In this document: positions 16,476-18,686 of the stretch, one piece after another | How positions within the stretch are numbered: position 1 is the stretch's first letter | Layout: each line of letters starts with the position of its first letter | NCBI GenBank assembly: GCA_015484935.1 | Contig: WFUQ01000260.1 | Coordinates: 1-18,686, forward strand | Direction of reading: 5' to 3' | DNA: 18,686 bases | DNA from: Gammaproteobacteria bacterium | GTDB lineage: Bacteria > Pseudomonadota > Gammaproteobacteria > SZUA-229 | Notes under the pieces: generated by a model | Told to the model about the DNA's origin: nothing | Databases searched by the model: none | Seen by the model: only the letters and a program-made list of their open reading frames with translations | Program-made: the position numbers and the translations under genes

Positions 16476-16985
16476 ATGACACATCATATCAAAACACTAT
16501 TCAAAACGTGCTGCTTCATCTTGCTGACCGGTTTATGGAGTCAGGCATTCGCAACCAAACAACTCAACGAACCGGCACCGGATTTCACTCTGAAGAGCCT
16601 CAGCGGAAAAAACCTCAAACTCAGTGAATACCGTGGCAATGTCGTGCTATTGAATTTCTGGGCATCCTGGTGCGCACCCTGCCGACTGGAAATGCCGCTG
16701 CTCAACAAACTACACAACAAATACTCCGCAGCCGGTTTCACCATACTGGGTGTCAACGTCGAACAGGAGACCGATAAAGCCAAAACCTATCTGGCAGATA
16801 TCCCGGTCGATTTCCCCATCCTGTTCGACTCAGGTAACACCGTCAGCAAGCAGTACAATGTCATCGCCATGCCAACCACGGTCCTGATCGACCGCGACGG
16901 CAACATGCGCTACCTGCATCAGGGTTACAAACCCGGTGATGAGAAAGTCTACAAAAAGATGGTTAAGAAACTGATCCGCGAGTAG
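16476..16985 (+). CDS. TlpA/ResA-like periplasmic thioredoxin
   Basis: The 169-aa protein has a signal peptide (CCFILLTGLWSQAFA, cleavage after about Ala26) and a complete thioredoxin-like redoxin domain. APDFTLKSLSGKNLKLSEY is the standard AhpC/TSA-TlpA opening. The active site is WCAPC with Cys66 and Cys69, and MPTT supplies the cis-Pro (Pro133). Family members reduce disulfides in the periplasm, for example apocytochrome c haem-site cysteines or copper-site cysteines. Here the likely clients are the five CXXCH sites encoded nearby or the C-terminal Cys pair of the DUF4266 protein encoded next. AGGA sits six bases before the ATG, one of the best ribosome sites in this set. TlpA-like genes are common beside DUF4266/DUF3570 genes. 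Confidence 0.95.
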   Translation: MTHHIKTLFKTCCFILLTGLWSQAFATKQLNEPAPDFTLKSLSGKNLKLSEYRGNVVLLNFWASWCAPCRLEMPLLNKLHNKYSAAGFTILGVNVEQETDKAKTYLADIPVDFPILFDSGNTVSKQYNVIAMPTTVLIDRDGNMRYLHQGYKPGDEKVYKKMVKKLIRE

Positions 16986-16994
16986 CGTAGCACC

Positions 16995-17213
16995 ATGCCC
17001 ATCAGACTCTCAGCGATACTGTTTTTGCTCACCTTGCAGGCGTGCAGCGCGACACCTTGGGTCAAACCCTACGAACGCGCGCACCTCGCTGATCCGATAA
17101 TGAACTTCGAACGCAACCCGGTATCGTCCAACTATCTTCATCATGTCTATGATGCCAGAGAAGGTGCCAGAGGCGCAGGTGTCGCAACCGGTGGTGGTTG
17201 TGGTTGTAACTAG
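16995..17213 (+). CDS. DUF4266-family small lipoprotein
   Basis: The 72-aa protein has a lipobox LQAC with Cys17, so the mature lipoprotein has only 56 residues. The mature part has the family pattern WVKPYERAHLADPIM, then HHVYDAREGARG, and ends in GGGCGCN. The two C-terminal Cys in a Gly-rich tail are conserved in the family as I remember it and could bind a metal, form a disulfide or be modified. It lies nine bases after the thioredoxin gene and 16 bases before the DUF3570 gene, the usual order for this pair. Its biochemical role is not known to me. Confidence 0.93.
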   Translation: MPIRLSAILFLLTLQACSATPWVKPYERAHLADPIMNFERNPVSSNYLHHVYDAREGARGAGVATGGGCGCN

Positions 17214-17229
17214 TCGGACATCATCAAGC

Positions 17230-18381
17230 ATGTACTACTCCAGACCAGTCACACGTTCTTGCTACGCATTGTTGTTACTGCTGTTGTTCACAGCTTTCCA
17301 GTCACATGCCGAAGTGCTGCCGGAAGATCGCGCCGATGTGTTATACCATCGCTTCTCCGGTGGTGGCGTCACCATCTCCGGCCCTTCGATACTGGTACGA
17401 AAAAAATTCAACGAGAAAGTCTCTGCGACAGTCAATCATTATGTCGATAATGTCTCCAGTGCCTCGATCGATGTCATCACCACTGCCAGTCCCTACACTG
17501 AGAACCGAAAAGAGAACTCGATCAGCGTCAACTTTCTGGAAGACAAGACACTGATGAGTATGGGTTACACCAGGAGTATCGAAAACGATTTCGATGCATC
17601 GACTCTCAGCCTTAACCTGTCACAGACCCTGTTCGGTGAACTCACCACCTTCAGCATGGGTTATGCCGAAGGCGACAACATCGTCGGCAGAAGAGGCGAC
17701 GCCAACTTCAAGGAAAACGCCAACACACGCAGCTATAGACTGTCACTATCGCAGATCATCACCAAAGACCTGCTCATGGTGCTCGCCTTCGAAACCATGA
17801 CCGATCAGGGTTTCCTGAACAACCCCTACCGTTCAGTACGCTACCTGAACAACCTGGTGCCGATCGGTTACAGCTACCAGCCGGAAGTCTATCCGAACAC
17901 CCGCACCAGTCACGCCATCGCATTACGCGCCCGTTATTATCTGCCCTATCGTGCAGCACTGAGCGGAGGCTATCGCCTGTTCACCGACACCTGGGGCATC
18001 AACGCACACACGTTCGAACTGGGATACACCCTGCCCTTCAGAAAAGACTGGCTGTTCGATTTCAGTTACCGTTTCTACACACAGGACAAAGCAGATTTTT
18101 ACAGCGACCTGTTCCAGACCGCCGATGAATTTATCTTTCTGGCAAGAGACAAAGAACTCAGCACCTTCACCTCGCAGACCCTGGGTGCTGGCGTCAGTCT
18201 CGAATTCAAAAAGAACGGCACCGGCCTGATCAAGCGAGGAACGCTCAACTTCAACTACGACCTCATCCTGTTCGACTACGAAGACTTCCGCGACCTCACC
18301 GTCAATGCCACCCCCGGCACCGAACCGCTGTATTCATTTAATGCGGGTGTGATACGGTTGTTTCTGTCTATCTGGTACTGA
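17230..18381 (+). CDS. DUF3570-family outer-membrane protein
   Basis: The protein has 383 aa from the ATG at 17230. The frame is open from 17143, but that part overlaps the DUF4266 gene and reads as low-complexity Val. The start at 17230 gives a proper signal peptide (ALLLLLLFTAFQSHA before EVLPEDRADV). The mature protein has the DUF3570 opening (VLYHRFSGGGVTISGPSILV), long runs of alternating strands (ISVNFLEDKTLMSMGYTRS, ALRARYYLPYRAALSGGYRL, FDFSYRFYTQDKADFYSD) and an aromatic C-terminus (LFLSIWY). This fits a barrel of roughly a dozen or more strands. DUF3570 proteins are nearly always next to DUF4266 lipoproteins and often near ApbE and TlpA-like genes, as here. A transport or assembly role for a modified or metal-containing product is plausible but unproven. 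Confidence 0.93.
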   Translation: MYYSRPVTRSCYALLLLLLFTAFQSHAEVLPEDRADVLYHRFSGGGVTISGPSILVRKKFNEKVSATVNHYVDNVSSASIDVITTASPYTENRKENSISVNFLEDKTLMSMGYTRSIENDFDASTLSLNLSQTLFGELTTFSMGYAEGDNIVGRRGDANFKENANTRSYRLSLSQIITKDLLMVLAFETMTDQGFLNNPYRSVRYLNNLVPIGYSYQPEVYPNTRTSHAIALRARYYLPYRAALSGGYRLFTDTWGINAHTFELGYTLPFRKDWLFDFSYRFYTQDKADFYSDLFQTADEFIFLARDKELSTFTSQTLGAGVSLEFKKNGTGLIKRGTLNFNYDLILFDYEDFRDLTVNATPGTEPLYSFNAGVIRLFLSIWY

Positions 18382-18420
18382 TCGAGACGCATAGCGCACT
18401 CTCAAGGCCCGAGGCAGTAC

Positions 18421-18434
18421 GCGGCTGGAGCCGC
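18421..18434 (+). terminator. Short GC-rich hairpin after the plus-strand set
   Basis: GCGGCT-GG-AGCCGC forms a compact stem 40 bases after the DUF3570 stop. The following ATTGTAAAAG has no T-run, so it is a weak terminator candidate at best. Confidence 0.35.
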
Positions 18435-18452
18435 ATTGTAAAAGTGACGTAT

Positions 18453-18475
18453 TTGTAATTTCAATATGATTACAA
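18453..18475. repeat. Inverted repeat TTGTAAT-N9-ATTACAA, possible operator
   Basis: Perfect seven-base arms at 18453-18459 and 18469-18475 lie in the AT-rich stretch between the DUF3570 gene and the VOC gene. Spacing and symmetry suit a dimeric regulator. The binding factor cannot be named. Confidence 0.4.
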
Positions 18476-18530
18476 GGATTTCGCTACGCAGTTGATTTTG
18501 TTGCAATAATTACCTGTGAGCGTATTATAT

Positions 18531-18565
18531 TGACGTGATTAAACACGTCATTTAGGACGTATAAT
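18531..18565 (+). promoter_or_regulatory. Palindrome TGACGTG-N6-CACGTCA with a TATAAT -10 box, promoter/operator of the VOC gene
   Basis: Perfect seven-base arms (18531-18537, 18544-18550) lie just upstream of TATAAT at 18560-18565, a consensus -10 element 24 bases before the VOC start. The palindrome covers the -35 position, where no good -35 hexamer exists. Other copies of the half-site occur at 18445-18450 (TGACGT) and, less exactly, at 18555-18560 (GGACGT). This suggests control by a dimeric regulator. Confidence 0.5.
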
Positions 18566-18589
18566 TGTAGTTATGTGCAATAGAAGACT

Positions 18590-18686
18590 ATGAAAATCAC
18601 CAATATCGATCATATTGTTCTGACAGTTAAAGATATTGAGGAAACAGTACAGTTCTATGAATCTGTTCTTGGTATGGCCTCAGAAA
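18590..18686 (+). CDS. VOC (glyoxalase/bleomycin-resistance/dioxygenase) family protein, 5' end only
   Basis: Only 32 codons are in the window. They read MKITNIDHIVLTVKDIEETV and then QFYESVLGM, the first beta-alpha-beta unit of the vicinal-oxygen-chelate fold, with His8 in the usual metal-ligand position. The substrate cannot be told from this fragment. Codon use and composition are more AT-rich than in the preceding genes, and about 208 bases with regulatory repeats separate it from them, so it is probably not part of the envelope system. GAAG is about five bases before the ATG. Confidence 0.9.
   Translation, partial: MKITNIDHIVLTVKDIEETVQFYESVLGMASE

Noticed and set aside
17143..17229. 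N-terminal extension of the DUF3570 frame
   Set aside because: It overlaps the DUF4266 gene, reads as a Val run that mirrors the Gly-rich tail codons, and would bury the signal peptide.
1..18686. CRISPR array, tRNA/rRNA, transposon or prophage
   Set aside because: No regularly spaced repeats, no cloverleaf or rRNA signature, and no transposase, integrase or phage structural motif was seen on either strand.

Overview
The window looks like part of a Gammaproteobacterium chromosome. The evidence is indirect: moderate GC content by eye, many Sec, Tat and lipoprotein signals, outer-membrane beta-barrels ending in aromatic residues, and families (ApbE, DUF3570, DUF4266, TlpA) typical of Gram-negative envelopes. 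No rRNA, tRNA, CRISPR, transposase or phage gene was seen. The species cannot be named from the sequence.

The layout is two divergent gene sets facing away from a 371-bp intergenic region (11854-12224). The minus-strand set, in transcription order, encodes: a mono-haem c-type protein of 408 aa; a lipoprotein with two haem modules and a LamG-like domain (882 aa); a Tat-exported DUF1501-like protein (542 aa); and ApbE, the FAD:protein FMN transferase. A 110-bp gap with a long hairpin follows. Then come an exported 175-aa protein, a periplasmic TPR/coiled-coil protein (about 618 aa) and a very large TPR lipoprotein that runs off the left edge.

The plus-strand set encodes: a di-haem lipoprotein resembling the hydrazine synthase alpha subunit (923 aa); an SH3b/beta-barrel fusion; a second small beta-barrel; a TlpA-like thioredoxin; the DUF4266 lipoprotein; and its usual partner, the DUF3570 outer-membrane protein. 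After about 208 bp of AT-rich DNA carrying inverted repeats, the start of an unrelated VOC/glyoxalase-family gene runs off the right edge.

All twelve genes of the two divergent sets encode proteins that appear to be exported. Together they offer five CXXCH haem sites on three proteins, a flavin transferase, a thiol oxidoreductase, three predicted outer-membrane barrels and two TPR scaffold proteins. The best reading is a single undescribed envelope system that joins redox proteins to an outer-membrane/periplasmic scaffold. The TPR and barrel part is reminiscent of Agl-Glt or Exb/Tol-energised machines. That functional reading is inference; the gene families and layout are read from the sequence. 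No energising motor gene (TolQ/ExbB/MotA-like) lies inside the window, so the region to the left of position 1 is the key place to look.
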